Shown here: positions 35,515 to 45,341 of the stretch, piece by piece
How positions within the stretch are numbered: position 1 is the first letter of the stretch
Layout: every line of letters begins with the position of its first letter
Origin: Sporosarcina sp. ANT_H38
Lineage (GTDB): Bacteria > Bacillota > Bacilli > Bacillales_A > Planococcaceae
Direction of reading: 5' to 3'
Assembly: GCF_008369195.1 (NCBI RefSeq)
Contig: NZ_VOBC01000001.1
Span: 682,001-746,000, forward strand
DNA: 64,000 nt
Position numbers and translations under genes: made by a program
Notes under the pieces: model-generated
What the model was told of the DNA's origin: nothing
What the model saw: only the letters and a program-made list of their open reading frames with translations
The model's database searches: none

Positions 35515-37785
35515 ATGAAAAGAAGAGGACGGATTGTTGCCTTTCTACTATTAATCGTCGTGTTCGGCTTGACGATAGGGACAACTGCAAATCCGATAAT
35601 GAAAGATGTAAAACTAGGCCTAGACTTACAGGGCGGCTTTGAAGTCCTTTATCAAGTTGAACCTTTGAAAAAAGATGGTCCAGATATTACGGAAAAAATG
35701 GTTACTGATACAGCGAATGCGCTGACAAGCCGAGTTAACGTACTCGGAGTAAGTGAACCAAGTATCCAAATCGAGTCGGGTAACCGGATTCGCGTGCAAC
35801 TTGCGGGAGTTGAGGACCAGGAGTCAGCTAGAAAATTACTTTCGACCCAGGCAAACCTAACATTCAGGGATGCTGATGACAATCTCCTTCTCGACGGAAA
35901 CGATTTGAAAGAGGGCAAGGCCAAAGCGAACTTTGGCGAAAATGGTCAGCCAGTTGTTACACTTGAAATGAAATCGCCGAATAAATTCGGCGAAGTGACA
36001 ACATTGATTTCGCAGAAAAAACCGGAGAACGTAATGGTCATTTGGCTAGACTTCGTAGAAGGTGAAGATTCATTTAAAGAGGAAGTAACGAAAGAGAAAC
36101 CTAAATTCGTTTCTGCGCCTTATGTGGCAAATCCTATAAATTCTTCAGACGTTGAAATATCGGGTTCATTTTCTTTAGAAGAGACGAAGAGCCTCGCGGG
36201 AATTTTGAACGCAGGTGCATTGCCTGTAATTCTTGATGAGGTCTATTCGACTTCAGTTGGAGCGCAGTTCGGTGAACAAGCGCTTAACAAAACAATCTTT
36301 GCAGGAATTATTGGTATCTCGATTATTTTCCTATTCATGCTTGTCTATTACCGCCTGCCAGGTTTTGTGGCAGTCATTACTTTGTCAGTCTATATTTTCA
36401 TCATCCTGCTCGTCTTCACGCTCATTAACGGCGTACTTACGCTGCCGGGTATTGCAGCACTTATGCTCGGGGTCGGGATGGCAGTCGATGCGAATATCTT
36501 AATGTACGAACGGATACGTGAAGAATTGCGAGTCGGTAAATCCGTCAAGACGTCATTCTTGGCTGGAGCAAAAAATTCTTTCACCGCCATTCTAGATGCT
36601 AATATCACGACGCTTCTTGCAGCGGTTGTCCTATTCGTTTTTGGGACAAGTTCAGTTAAAGGATTCGCGACAATCCTCATCATCAGTATTCTAGCTAGCT
36701 TCTTGACAGCTGTATGGGGGTCACGTTTACTTTTGGGTCTTCTTGTCGATAGTGGTGTGTTTGATGGGAAAACAGCATGGTTCGGTATTCCGAAAAGCAG
36801 GGTTCATGCGCCTGAAGAACAAATTGAAACATTGGAACTTACTACGAGATTTGATCGTTTCGATTTTGTAGCTACGCGCAAAAAGTTCTATGTCATTTCA
36901 GCAGTATTGCTAATTAGTGGTATCATAGCCCTTGGTATCTTCAAGCTGAACCTCGGTATTGACTTCTCAAGTGGTACGCGTGTTGAAGTGCTTGCTGACC
37001 ATTCAGTAACGAAAGATGAAATTTCTACTTATCTGGATGAAATCGGGCACCCGACAGATGATATCGTCATTTCTGGTGATACGGGTAATATGGCAGTCAT
37101 GCGTTACGTAGAAGATTTTAATCAAGAAGAAATCAACAAGTTTAAAGCGGATCTTGCAAAAGAGTTTGGAGCAGATCCAAATATATCAACTGTTTCACCA
37201 ACGGTAGGTAAGGAACTAGCGTTAAATGCCATTAAAGCATTGCTTATTGCTATGCTCGGTATAGTTATTTACGTCGCACTTCGTTTCGAATGGCGAATGG
37301 GGGTTTCGACCATCGTTGGGCTTTTACACGATGTGTTCTTTATGGTAGCAGCGATCAGTCTTTTGCGTCTAGAAGTCGACATTACCTTCATCGCCGCAGT
37401 GTTGACGATTGTTGGTTACTCCATCAATGACACGATTGTAACATTTGACCGGATCCGGGAAAATATTAACCATCGTGGTCGTATCGATAACGTAGAGGAA
37501 CTAGCAGATATCGTGAACAAATCGTTGCGTCAGACACTTGGACGTTCTGTTAATACGGTGCTCACGGTCGTCATTGTTGTAGTAGCGCTTATGTTATTCG
37601 GTGCAGAATCGATCCGGACTTTCTCAATTGCACTTCTGATTGGATTGTTTGCGGGAACTTATTCATCGATTTTCATCTCAGCTCAAATCTGGTTTGACCT
37701 GAAAAAACGTGAAATCAATAAAAAAGGCGCTATTAAAGTCGAAGATACGAAGAAACCATGGGGCTCAGACGAACCTATCGTCTAA
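35515..37785 (+). CDS. secDF: Protein translocase SecDF fusion
   Basis: 756-residue fused SecD-SecF, the proton-driven RND-type subunit that helps export through SecYEG. The SecD half has D-L-Q-G-G near residue 40, a large extracytoplasmic domain and six helices ending near 425. The SecF half begins near 450 with a membrane helix and G-I-D-F-S-S-G-T, with G-Y-S-I-N-D-T-I-V-T-F-D-R-I-R-E near 640. Fusion is normal for Bacillales. Confidence 0.97.
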   Translation: MKRRGRIVAFLLLIVVFGLTIGTTANPIMKDVKLGLDLQGGFEVLYQVEPLKKDGPDITEKMVTDTANALTSRVNVLGVSEPSIQIESGNRIRVQLAGVEDQESARKLLSTQANLTFRDADDNLLLDGNDLKEGKAKANFGENGQPVVTLEMKSPNKFGEVTTLISQKKPENVMVIWLDFVEGEDSFKEEVTKEKPKFVSAPYVANPINSSDVEISGSFSLEETKSLAGILNAGALPVILDEVYSTSVGAQFGEQALNKTIFAGIIGISIIFLFMLVYYRLPGFVAVITLSVYIFIILLVFTLINGVLTLPGIAALMLGVGMAVDANILMYERIREELRVGKSVKTSFLAGAKNSFTAILDANITTLLAAVVLFVFGTSSVKGFATILIISILASFLTAVWGSRLLLGLLVDSGVFDGKTAWFGIPKSRVHAPEEQIETLELTTRFDRFDFVATRKKFYVISAVLLISGIIALGIFKLNLGIDFSSGTRVEVLADHSVTKDEISTYLDEIGHPTDDIVISGDTGNMAVMRYVEDFNQEEINKFKADLAKEFGADPNISTVSPTVGKELALNAIKALLIAMLGIVIYVALRFEWRMGVSTIVGLLHDVFFMVAAISLLRLEVDITFIAAVLTIVGYSINDTIVTFDRIRENINHRGRIDNVEELADIVNKSLRQTLGRSVNTVLTVVIVVVALMLFGAESIRTFSIALLIGLFAGTYSSIFISAQIWFDLKKREINKKGAIKVEDTKKPWGSDEPIV

Positions 37786-37813
37786 CACCTAATCGGATAA
37801 GTTTTGGTTATTC

Positions 37814-37860
37814 ATGGAACAGGGTATACATTATGTATACTCTGTTCCATTTTTTATTTT
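37814..37860 (+). terminator. Terminator between secDF and lapA
   Basis: Fourteen-bp stem (ggaacagggtatac / gtatactctgttcc, one G-U), loop attat, followed by attttttatttt. Confidence 0.85.
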
Positions 37861-37878
37861 ACGAAAGGGGAAAGCTAT

Positions 37879-38223
37879 ATGAAGTTTCAGTGGAATTTGT
37901 TGCTAGGTCTTTTATTCGCCATTATTATCTCTATGTTTGCTGTCTTTAATGTTGACGCGGTACAAGTCAATTATGTCTTTGGCAAAGCGCAATGGCCACT
38001 TGTTCTTGTCATATTAGGTGCAGCTCTTCTTGGGGCTATGGTAAGCGGTTTTGTCGCGATGTTCCTAGCATTTCAATCAGGCCGTCGCATTAAAGAGCTC
38101 AAAAAAGAAATGACCTACAAAGAGATTACGATTGCAGCGCAACAGAACGAAATTGCAGAACTGCAAAAGCATTCGAGCACATCATCGAGTGAAGAAATCA
38201 TTATTGAAAACAAAACAGGTTAA
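37879..38223 (+). CDS. lapA: LapA-domain membrane protein (YrvD-like)
   Basis: 114-residue protein with two membrane helices (about residues 5-25 and 40-63) and a cytoplasmic coiled-coil-like tail (K-E-L-K-K-E-M ... E-I-A-E-L-Q-K). It matches the DUF1049/LapA family of lipopolysaccharide-assembly protein A domain, here in a Gram-positive; B. subtilis YrvD is the counterpart next to secDF and recJ. ATG 37879 follows aaagggg; an upstream in-frame ATG at 37804 precedes the terminator hairpin and is rejected. Confidence 0.8.
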   Translation: MKFQWNLLLGLLFAIIISMFAVFNVDAVQVNYVFGKAQWPLVLVILGAALLGAMVSGFVAMFLAFQSGRRIKELKKEMTYKEITIAAQQNEIAELQKHSSTSSSEEIIIENKTG

Positions 38224-38280
38224 GTAAAGAGCATCTACTCGGTATCTCTACTGGGGAGATGCTCTTTCTTTAATTTAAAT

Positions 38281-38378
38281 TATGCCTCCGGTGGATGTCG
38301 TAATTTATAATATGAGTTGAATGTGCAAGCGCAATACGAATTTCGGACGCAATTGCGTCGAGGCGTGATTGAAAAGGT
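38281..38378 (+). repeat. Intergenic element with 14-bp perfect palindrome
   Basis: About 95 bp between lapA and recJ, beginning tatgcctccggtggatgtcg, containing gacgcaattgcgtc (38346-38359, a perfect palindrome) and ending ggcgtgattga. It resembles an element I recall from related genomes, but only one copy occurs in this window, so the repeat assignment is tentative. Confidence 0.35.
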
Positions 38379-38448
38379 AGCTAAAAACAGTCTTTACTTT
38401 TAGAGTCGTAGCCCATCCGCTATAATGAACGTAAGGATGTGAAGGAAT

Positions 38449-40788
38449 TTGATCGAATCAATGAAAAGATGGAAAGTGGAACGGCCGGATGAACAACTTG
38501 TAACGATGTTGACGAAGGATCTTGGTATTTCATCAGTCCAGGCAAAAATACTTGCTTCAAGGGGAATAATAGATTCCGATGTGGCAAAAGAATTTTTACA
38601 TATGGATGCATCTAGCATGCATGACCCTTTTTTACTATATGATATGGACAAAGCAGTCTCACTCATAACAACGGCAATCGCTTCAGATAAGAAAATTGCC
38701 GTATATGGCGATTATGACGGTGACGGCGTGACGAGTGTGACAGTCCTGACAACGGCATTGGAAAGAATGGGTGCAGATGTGTTTTATGCGATACCCAATC
38801 GATTCAAGCATGGCTATGGACCGAATAAAGACCTGTTCTTGGAGCTGTATGAACAAGGGGCCTCGCTTATAATTACAGTCGACAATGGCATTTCCGGCGT
38901 TGATGAAATTGCTTATGCGAAATCACTCGGAATGGACATCATAATTACAGATCATCATGAAATCGGTGAAGTGTTGCCGGCTGCAGATGCTATCATCCAT
39001 CCTCGTCATCCAGCAGGGGAATATCCGTTCGGAGAACTTGCTGGAGTTGGTGTGGCATTCAAACTTGCGTGTGCGTTACTGGAAGATATTCCAGAAGATT
39101 TATTTGAACTAGTTGCTATCGGGACAGTTGCAGACTTAGTTCCGCTTCGTGATGAAAACAGATATTTCGTCAAAGAGGGCATTAGGCAGATGCGTGTTTC
39201 AAAGCGACCTGCTATCCAGGCGCTCGCACGCATCGCTAGCACTGAACAAGCAACACTCTCCGAGGAGTCAATCGGATTTATGATTGGGCCCCGTCTGAAT
39301 GCTGCTGGGCGTCTAGGCGATGCTACACCTGCAGTCCAGTTATTGAAGACAGATGACGCAACGCTAGCGACAACATTAGCAAAAGAACTCGATACGCTGA
39401 ATAAAGAACGACAAGCGATTGTAGCTGCAATAGCTAAAGAAGTGGAAGACATGATTTTGAAAATGTATGGTGATACAGTTCCTCTCGTCTTCGTTATCGG
39501 GGGAGAAGGCTGGAATGCTGGTGTTGTGGGAATCGTCGCTTCAAGATTAACTGAAAAATATTATCGCCCGTCCATCGTCTTGTCGATTGATAGGGAAACA
39601 GGTATTGCAAAAGGGTCTGCAAGAAGTATTGATGGTTTTGATATGTTTGCAGAGCTATCTAAAAATGCAGAGCTATTACCTCACTTTGGAGGACATCAGA
39701 TGGCGGCCGGTATGTCTCTTGCGGTTACAGACGTTGTCACGCTGCGTGAAAATCTTAATAGACAGGCAGAACAAGTGCTGACAGAAGAAATGCTTACGCC
39801 TGAAGTGCGAATCGATGTTCCGCTGTCAATTAGTGAAATTGATGTTAGCGTTTTGGAATCGCTGGAACTGCTACGTCCGTTTGGAATGGCTTTTGAAAAG
39901 CCTGTTTATATGCTCGAAGATATTACTGCCACAACTGTACGGAAAATTGGTGCGGCAAAGAATCATATGAAGCTGGAATTAGCGGATGAGGGCGTTTCAC
40001 TCGATGCCATCGGATTCGGACTAGGTCCTATTGCTGACCAATTGACACCAGGTGTAAAGTTGTCGGTCACGGGCGATTTGCAGGTGAATGAATGGAATGG
40101 TAATAAGAAGCCTCAGTTATTAATCAGCGATATCCGTTCTGATGATTGGCAGCTGTTTGATTTACGAGGTGTGCGTGAAGCATCAAGATGGCTGCCAACC
40201 ATTCCGCTAGACGACACATTATTTGTTGCTTTCCATGAACAAACGGTGACACATTTTCAATCATCCATGAAGGGGATTGTCATTACTCTATTCGGACAAG
40301 AAACAATATCGAAGGCAGAAAATCTTGTCCTTTTAGATATACCGGACGATGTTAACCAGCTTGAAGAACTTGTGGATTCTATCCGTCCAGACCGTATCTA
40401 CGCACACTTCCATGCATCCGAATCAAAGTATTTTGATGGGATTCCCGATCGAGAACAGTTTGGCTGGTATTACAGTTTCTTGAAAAAACGTGAGAAGTTT
40501 GACTTCGTTACGAACGGAGAACAACTCACAAAACATAAAGCGTGGAAAAAAGACACGCTTTATTTCATGTCAAAGGTGTTTTCTGAGCTAGGATTTGTTA
40601 AGATGGAAGATGGTTTTGTTTCTGTTCAGGAGACGGCCGGAAAACGCGATTTGACGGAGGCGCCATCTTACAAAGAACGCGAACGTCAGATCGAGCTTGA
40701 GAAAAGACTGCTATATGCGCCATATATGGAACTGAAACAATGGTTCGATATTATGCGAAATGGAATTGTCGACAGGGAGGAACACTAA
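38449..40788 (+). CDS. recJ: Single-stranded-DNA-specific exonuclease RecJ
   Basis: 779-residue DHH-family 5'-3' exonuclease. Motif D-Y-D-G-D-G-V-T-S is near residue 90, D-N-G-I-S-G near 145, D-H-H near 170, and the DHHA1 motif G-G-H-Q-M-A-A-G near 410. It has the long C-terminal domain typical of Bacillales RecJ. A TTG start at 38449 aligns with the M-L-x-S-K-x-R-W beginning of relatives (M-I-E-S-M-K-R-W); ATG 38461 is an alternative. A TATAAT at 38421 may be its -10. The stop codon overlaps the apt start. Confidence 0.94.
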   Translation: MIESMKRWKVERPDEQLVTMLTKDLGISSVQAKILASRGIIDSDVAKEFLHMDASSMHDPFLLYDMDKAVSLITTAIASDKKIAVYGDYDGDGVTSVTVLTTALERMGADVFYAIPNRFKHGYGPNKDLFLELYEQGASLIITVDNGISGVDEIAYAKSLGMDIIITDHHEIGEVLPAADAIIHPRHPAGEYPFGELAGVGVAFKLACALLEDIPEDLFELVAIGTVADLVPLRDENRYFVKEGIRQMRVSKRPAIQALARIASTEQATLSEESIGFMIGPRLNAAGRLGDATPAVQLLKTDDATLATTLAKELDTLNKERQAIVAAIAKEVEDMILKMYGDTVPLVFVIGGEGWNAGVVGIVASRLTEKYYRPSIVLSIDRETGIAKGSARSIDGFDMFAELSKNAELLPHFGGHQMAAGMSLAVTDVVTLRENLNRQAEQVLTEEMLTPEVRIDVPLSISEIDVSVLESLELLRPFGMAFEKPVYMLEDITATTVRKIGAAKNHMKLELADEGVSLDAIGFGLGPIADQLTPGVKLSVTGDLQVNEWNGNKKPQLLISDIRSDDWQLFDLRGVREASRWLPTIPLDDTLFVAFHEQTVTHFQSSMKGIVITLFGQETISKAENLVLLDIPDDVNQLEELVDSIRPDRIYAHFHASESKYFDGIPDREQFGWYYSFLKKREKFDFVTNGEQLTKHKAWKKDTLYFMSKVFSELGFVKMEDGFVSVQETAGKRDLTEAPSYKERERQIELEKRLLYAPYMELKQWFDIMRNGIVDREEH

Positions 40789-41300
40789 TGGATTTGAAAG
40801 AATATGTAACGATTGTACCGGATTATCCGAAAAAAGGAATCAGCTTTAAGGATATTTCAACAATCATGGATAATGGTCAAGCTTATAAATTCGCAACAGA
40901 TGAAATTGTTAAGTTTGCGAAAGAAGTTAATACAGATATTATTGTAGGTCCTGAAGCACGTGGATTTATCATCGGCTGCCCGGTTGCCTATGCACTTGAA
41001 GTAGGATTTGCCCCTGTCCGTAAACCTGGAAAGTTGCCAAGAGAAACAATTGAAGTTGAATATGATCTTGAATATGGTAAAGATACATTAACAATTCACA
41101 AAGATGCCATAAAACCAGGTCAGCGTGTACTAATTGTCGATGATCTTCTTGCGACAGGCGGTACGGTATGTGCGACAGTCGAACTTGTTGAAAAGTTAGG
41201 CGGAGTTGTTGCAGGCTGTGCGTTTATCATTGAGCTGTCGTATTTAAGCGGCCGTGAAAAATTGCAAGGTTATGACATGCGTTCATTGATCACATATTGA
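40788..41300 (+). CDS. apt: Adenine phosphoribosyltransferase
   Basis: 170-residue salvage enzyme making AMP from adenine and PRPP. It begins M-D-L-K-E-Y-V and has I-V-G-P-E-A-R-G-F and the PRPP loop [16 protein letters not shown] 40788 overlaps the recJ stop and follows gggagg; the frame is open further upstream only within recJ. Confidence 0.97.
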   Translation: MDLKEYVTIVPDYPKKGISFKDISTIMDNGQAYKFATDEIVKFAKEVNTDIIVGPEARGFIIGCPVAYALEVGFAPVRKPGKLPRETIEVEYDLEYGKDTLTIHKDAIKPGQRVLIVDDLLATGGTVCATVELVEKLGGVVAGCAFIIELSYLSGREKLQGYDMRSLITY

Positions 41301-41336
41301 AAAAATCCTCCGCCATAATAGGTGGAGGATTTTTTC
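41300..41336 (+). terminator. Terminator after recJ-apt
   Basis: Stem aaaaatcctccgcc / ggtggaggattttt (one G-U), loop ataata, with a T-run included in the 3' arm. Confidence 0.9.
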
Positions 41337-41389
41337 ATAGGTGAATCAATTTCATACTAGGGTTATAAAACGGAAAAAACGAACAATGT

Positions 41390-41590
41390 TGATTTCAGCT
41401 TCAGATGGACGCTTTCCGCGGGCACGGCTACATCTACTGCTCCCAACGCTTCGCTTTTGGTCGCAAAAGCCGTCCTACGTTACGACTCTTCCTGCGGGGT
41501 CTTCAGCTCGCGCTGTTCCCGAGGCTTACAGTATGCGGCGAACTTAGGTTGCCAAGTCGCCACCTTCCGCTACAATCAACGAAAGTAGTC
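41390..41590 (+). repeat. GC-rich intergenic repeat element
   Basis: About 200 bp that are clearly more GC-rich than the flanks, with gctttccgcgggcacgg, a self-complementary gcttttggtcgcaaaagc core and cctgcggggtcttcagctcg. I recall similar elements between genes in many Bacillales; only one copy is in this window. Short open frames cross it on both strands but have no ribosome sites. The remaining 200 bp to rel contain nothing I recognise. Confidence 0.5.
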
Positions 41591-41794
41591 CGAAAGATTG
41601 ACGGACAATAAGTTGATAGATGAATTATATTGTTCGTCTTTTCACAAGATATAAGTAATTGTGAAATTGATTCAGGTGCAATATGAAGGCGCAAACCTTA
41701 TTTTCCATATACTAACCCTTTACATGAGCACGTATTTATACATACAATAGGTATTACAATCATTTTTGCGGATAAAGTCGGAAGGGGTAATAGT

Positions 41795-43993
41795 ATGGCG
41801 AAAAATCGTGACATGACGGCAGAAGAAATATTTACACTAGTTGCCTCATATATGAATGAAGAACACGTTGAGTTCGTCAAAAAAGCATATGAGGCAGCGA
41901 AAACTGCACACGAAGGACAGCACAGAAGTTCAGGTGAGGTATATATCATTCACCCTGTCCAAGTTGCGGGTATTCTTGCCGAATTGGAAATGGACCCTTC
42001 GACAGTTGCAGCCGGGTTTCTACACGATGTTGTGGAAGATACGGACATTAGCAGGGATGATATCATCCGAGATTTTGGCGAAGAAGTGGCAATGCTTGTC
42101 GATGGTGTGACGAAACTTGAGAAATTACAATATAAATCAAAAGAAGAGAAACAGGCAGAAAATCACCGTAAAATGTTTGTAGCTATGGCACAGGATATCC
42201 GCGTCATTCTTATTAAATTAGCGGACCGGCTTCATAATATGCGAACGTTAAAACATGTCCCAGAGGAAAAACAACGACGGGTTGCGGCTGAAACGCTGGA
42301 AATCTTCGCACCTCTTGCCCATCGGTTAGGGATATCGGCCATTAAATGGGAACTGGAAGATACAGCATTACGTTATTTGAATCCTCAGCAATATTATCGA
42401 ATAGTCAATATGATGAAGCGCAAACGCGTCGAACGAGAAAACTATTTAGCAAATGTTATGGAACAAGTTAAGACGGAAATTGGAGAGATGGAAATAGACG
42501 CCGATCTTTCAGGTCGTCCAAAACATCTTTACTCGATTTATCGCAAGATGGTTATTCAAAAGAAGGAATTCAATGAAATCTATGACCTTCTGGCTGTCAG
42601 AATTCTTGTTTCAAGTATTAAAGATTGCTATGCGGTTCTCGGAATCATCCATACATTATGGAAACCGATGCCTGGCAGGTTCAAAGATTATATTGCGATG
42701 CCGAAACAAAATCTTTATCAGTCCCTGCATACGACTGTTGTAGGACCAGCCGGTGATCCACTTGAAGTTCAGATACGGACGGAAGAGATGCATAAAATTG
42801 CTGAATTCGGAGTTGCGGCTCACTGGGCATATAAAGAAGGAAAATCAGTAGCTCAAAATCCGAGTGATATTGATTCGAAATTAACTTGGTTCAGGGAGAT
42901 ACTCGAATTCCAGAATGAATCCTCTAACGCAGAAGAATTCATGGAGTCATTGAAATTCGACTTGTTCTCGGACATGGTTTATGTCTTTACGCCGGATGGG
43001 GACGTAATTGAACTGCCAGCAAGTTCCGTTCCTATTGACTTTGCCTACCGTGTCCATTCAGAAATCGGAAATCGGACGATTGGTGCAAAAGTGAATGGCA
43101 AGATGGTCCAGCTTGATACCGAATTATTTACAGGTGATATTATTGAGATTTTGACATCGAAGCAATCGCTTGGACCAAGCCGTGACTGGTTGAAAATCGC
43201 CAATACATCTCAGGCAAAAAATAAAATTCGGCAGTTTTTCAAGAAACAGCTTCGGGAAGAAAACATCCTGAAAGGCCGGGAAATGATTGAAAAAGAAATA
43301 AAATCGCAAGAGTATGATTTGAAAGAAGTACTCTCACAAGAAAATATTAAACGCACTATCGAAAAATTCAGCTTCACTTCCGAAGATGATATGTATGGAG
43401 CAGTTGGATTTAATGGTATAACGGCTCAGCAGGTCGTTAATCGTTTAGCTGAAAAATTACGGAAAGTACGTGAACAACAAGACACAATTGACAAAATCGT
43501 TTCGGATATGAAATCCCCTCAACCGGATAAAATGACTGAATCAGGTGTTATTGTTAAAGGTATTGACAATTTGCTAATCAGGCTATCGAAGTGTTGTAAT
43601 CCTGTACCAGGTGATGAAATCGTAGGATTTATCACAAAAGGACGCGGTGTTTCCGTCCATCGTACCGACTGCCCTAATATTGTGGTCGGAGATGATGAGA
43701 ATGACAGGATTATCGACGTGGAATGGGCCATTGGACCTTCTAGTTCAAGGAAAGAGTTCCTGGTCGATATCGAAGTGTCAGCTTTCGATCGTCAAGGGTT
43801 GTTGAATGAAGTGATGATGGTTGTTGCCGATACGAAGACACCGATGGTTGCGGTAAGTGGCAAAGCGGACCGTGATAAAATCGCCCGGATTCATATGACG
43901 ATTAAAATTACGGATATTGCACATTTGCAAAGAATTGTGGATCGGATTAAACAAATCCGCGATATCTATTCTGTGGAACGTGTCATTAATTGA
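41795..43993 (+). CDS. relA: Bifunctional (p)ppGpp synthetase/hydrolase Rel
   Basis: 732-residue Rel. The HD hydrolase domain has H-P-V-Q-V-A and F-L-H-D-V-V-E-D-T (about residue 75). The synthetase domain has R-F-K-D-Y-I-A-x-P-K and Y-Q-S-L-H-T near 300. TGS (V-F-T-P-D-G-D-V near 395), a conserved Cys pair region (S-K-C-C-N-P-V-P-G-D) and C-terminal ACT follow. Both catalytic halves look intact. It makes and removes the stringent-response alarmone. ATG 41795 follows ggaagggg. Confidence 0.97.
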   Translation: MAKNRDMTAEEIFTLVASYMNEEHVEFVKKAYEAAKTAHEGQHRSSGEVYIIHPVQVAGILAELEMDPSTVAAGFLHDVVEDTDISRDDIIRDFGEEVAMLVDGVTKLEKLQYKSKEEKQAENHRKMFVAMAQDIRVILIKLADRLHNMRTLKHVPEEKQRRVAAETLEIFAPLAHRLGISAIKWELEDTALRYLNPQQYYRIVNMMKRKRVERENYLANVMEQVKTEIGEMEIDADLSGRPKHLYSIYRKMVIQKKEFNEIYDLLAVRILVSSIKDCYAVLGIIHTLWKPMPGRFKDYIAMPKQNLYQSLHTTVVGPAGDPLEVQIRTEEMHKIAEFGVAAHWAYKEGKSVAQNPSDIDSKLTWFREILEFQNESSNAEEFMESLKFDLFSDMVYVFTPDGDVIELPASSVPIDFAYRVHSEIGNRTIGAKVNGKMVQLDTELFTGDIIEILTSKQSLGPSRDWLKIANTSQAKNKIRQFFKKQLREENILKGREMIEKEIKSQEYDLKEVLSQENIKRTIEKFSFTSEDDMYGAVGFNGITAQQVVNRLAEKLRKVREQQDTIDKIVSDMKSPQPDKMTESGVIVKGIDNLLIRLSKCCNPVPGDEIVGFITKGRGVSVHRTDCPNIVVGDDENDRIIDVEWAIGPSSSRKEFLVDIEVSAFDRQGLLNEVMMVVADTKTPMVAVSGKADRDKIARIHMTIKITDIAHLQRIVDRIKQIRDIYSVERVIN

Positions 43994-44009
43994 TTGGAAG
44001 GTGTAACTG

Positions 44010-44450
44010 ATGAGAGTTGTGTTACAACGATCGGGCCCAGCTGCTGTTCGGGTTAATGGAGAGACCACGGGTTCTATTGATAAGGGCTACGTGCTTCTTG
44101 TTGGTGTAACCCACTCGGATAGTCAAGAAGACGCTTCTTATCTAGCGAAGAAAATTGCAGGCCTGCGTTTATGGGAAGATACTGAGGGGAAGATGAACCA
44201 TTCAATCCTTGAAGTAGGAGGAGATATTCTTTCAGTATCCCAGTTTACTTTGTTTGGGGACGTGAAAAAGGGACGTCGTCCAAGTTTCATAGAAGCGGCA
44301 AGACCGGAACAGGCGGAACCACTTTGGGAATTCTTTAACCGTAAATTGGAAGAAGAAGGATTGAGAGTTCAAACAGGTATTTTTGGCGCAATGATGGATG
44401 TCGAGCTCGTTAACGATGGTCCTGTGACGATTATTTTGGAATCGAAATAG
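44010..44450 (+). CDS. dtd: D-aminoacyl-tRNA deacylase
   Basis: 146-residue Dtd, which hydrolyses D-amino acids from mischarged tRNA. The family motifs S-Q-F-T-L-F-G-D and the cross-subunit G-x-N-G-P-V-T equivalent N-D-G-P-V-T are present (first Gly replaced by Asp as in many Firmicutes). It follows rel by 16 bp, the standard pairing. Confidence 0.96.
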   Translation: MRVVLQRSGPAAVRVNGETTGSIDKGYVLLVGVTHSDSQEDASYLAKKIAGLRLWEDTEGKMNHSILEVGGDILSVSQFTLFGDVKKGRRPSFIEAARPEQAEPLWEFFNRKLEEEGLRVQTGIFGAMMDVELVNDGPVTIILESK

Positions 44451-44480
44451 GGGAGTTGGGTAATGAGTCCCATTGGAGAT

Positions 44481-44542
44481 GCTTCAGCTACCCTTGTTAA
44501 GGCGCCTTCGCTCAGTTAATATGGGTCTCCATTTGTTCAATA
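44481..44542 (-). repeat. Dispersed intergenic repeat, inverted copy
   Basis: Read on the minus strand: tattgaacaaatggagaccc, then tgagcgaaggcgccttaaca and agggtagctgaagc. It matches 54070-54120 over almost its entire length and the short copy at 2326-2363. Confidence 0.65.
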
Positions 44543-44676
44543 TCACATTGTTGATTAACAAAAAATAACCAGTAAATTAATGCTTACTTTTGTGATGAAG
44601 GCCTAGGCATTCTATATACAGGTATTATTGGGTCGCTTTAGACTGAACGGCTACTACACCATTACCGGTATTTCTT

Positions 44677-44720
44677 GCTAAGTAGGGATGCGACAAAGTC
44701 GCATCCCTACTTAGCTTTTT
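44677..44720. terminator. Long perfect hairpin with T-run
   Basis: Eighteen-bp perfect stem (gctaagtagggatgcgac / gtcgcatccctacttagc), loop aaa, followed by ttttt on the + strand. It lies 230 bp after dtd and could be the terminator of rel-dtd. Confidence 0.78.
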
Positions 44721-44977
44721 CGTTAATCGTATTGCGGTCTTTCGTCCGTCGCTCTCCAATGCTACAGGTATAATAAGTGCAAAAGCTTTTGGGAACGAAT
44801 GAATAACCACTATCCTATCAATAAAGGAGCAACCAAAGATGCAATTTTGGTTGCTGAATCCTTTTGTATAGCATTTCTTTTTCAATTTTAAGGAACTCTC
44901 ACTTTCTATATGGCATTACACTGTTACAAGTATTATCTTTGCTGAAATTAGTAAGGAAGGCTTTATTAAAAGCGATA

Positions 44978-45007
44978 AAGTGCCCGAAATTTCATTTTCG
45001 GGCACTT
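44978..45007. repeat. Inverted repeat
   Basis: Twelve-bp perfect stem (aagtgcccgaaa / tttcgggcactt) with a six-base loop. No good T-run on either side, so it is not a convincing terminator. Confidence 0.6.
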
Positions 45008-45120
45008 GCAACTTCTATAGAAAAGTAGCTATTCTTTCATCTTCCAAAGTTGTTGCATTTTACACTTTAATATTGTAGGTACGCGGCGGACAGATAGTCG
45101 CGATAGAATTATCAAAAGGG

Positions 45121-45157
45121 ATGTGGCTGGAAATGACGGAGTCATTTCCAGCCACAT
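45121..45157. repeat. Inverted repeat, 17-bp perfect stem
   Basis: Stem atgtggctggaaatgac / gtcatttccagccacat around loop gga. On the minus strand it is followed by cccttttg, a weak T-tract. The stretch 44451-45341 has no credible gene; it holds this hairpin, two others, the inverted repeat copy and the terminator at 45303. Confidence 0.65.
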
Positions 45158-45302
45158 CTAACCCCAGGTAAATTTGTCGTGACCATTCTGTCCAAAGCGA
45201 GCCGTAAACTTACAAGTACAAGTGAAAATAGGTATTCTACCGATTTTATTACAAGTAATCATCGTATCTATATGGCTAATTAACAGATCTGGTTCAATAT
45301 AT

Positions 45303-45336
45303 AAAGGACCTTCCCAGGTATTGGGAAGGTCCTTTT
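45303..45336. terminator. Terminator of the amidase gene, bidirectional
   Basis: Fourteen-bp perfect stem (aaaggaccttccca / tgggaaggtccttt), loop ggtat. It lies immediately after the stop codon of the minus-strand amidase gene. Confidence 0.85.
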
Positions 45337-45341
45337 GCTAG

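Noticed and set aside
39006..39452. 148-codon minus-strand open frame inside recJ
   Set aside because: Low-complexity Ser/Ala composition and location opposite conserved RecJ motifs show it is a shadow frame.
44625..44885. 86-codon minus-strand open frame after dtd
   Set aside because: It reads straight through an 18-bp perfect hairpin, has no ribosome site and an odd composition; treated as non-coding.
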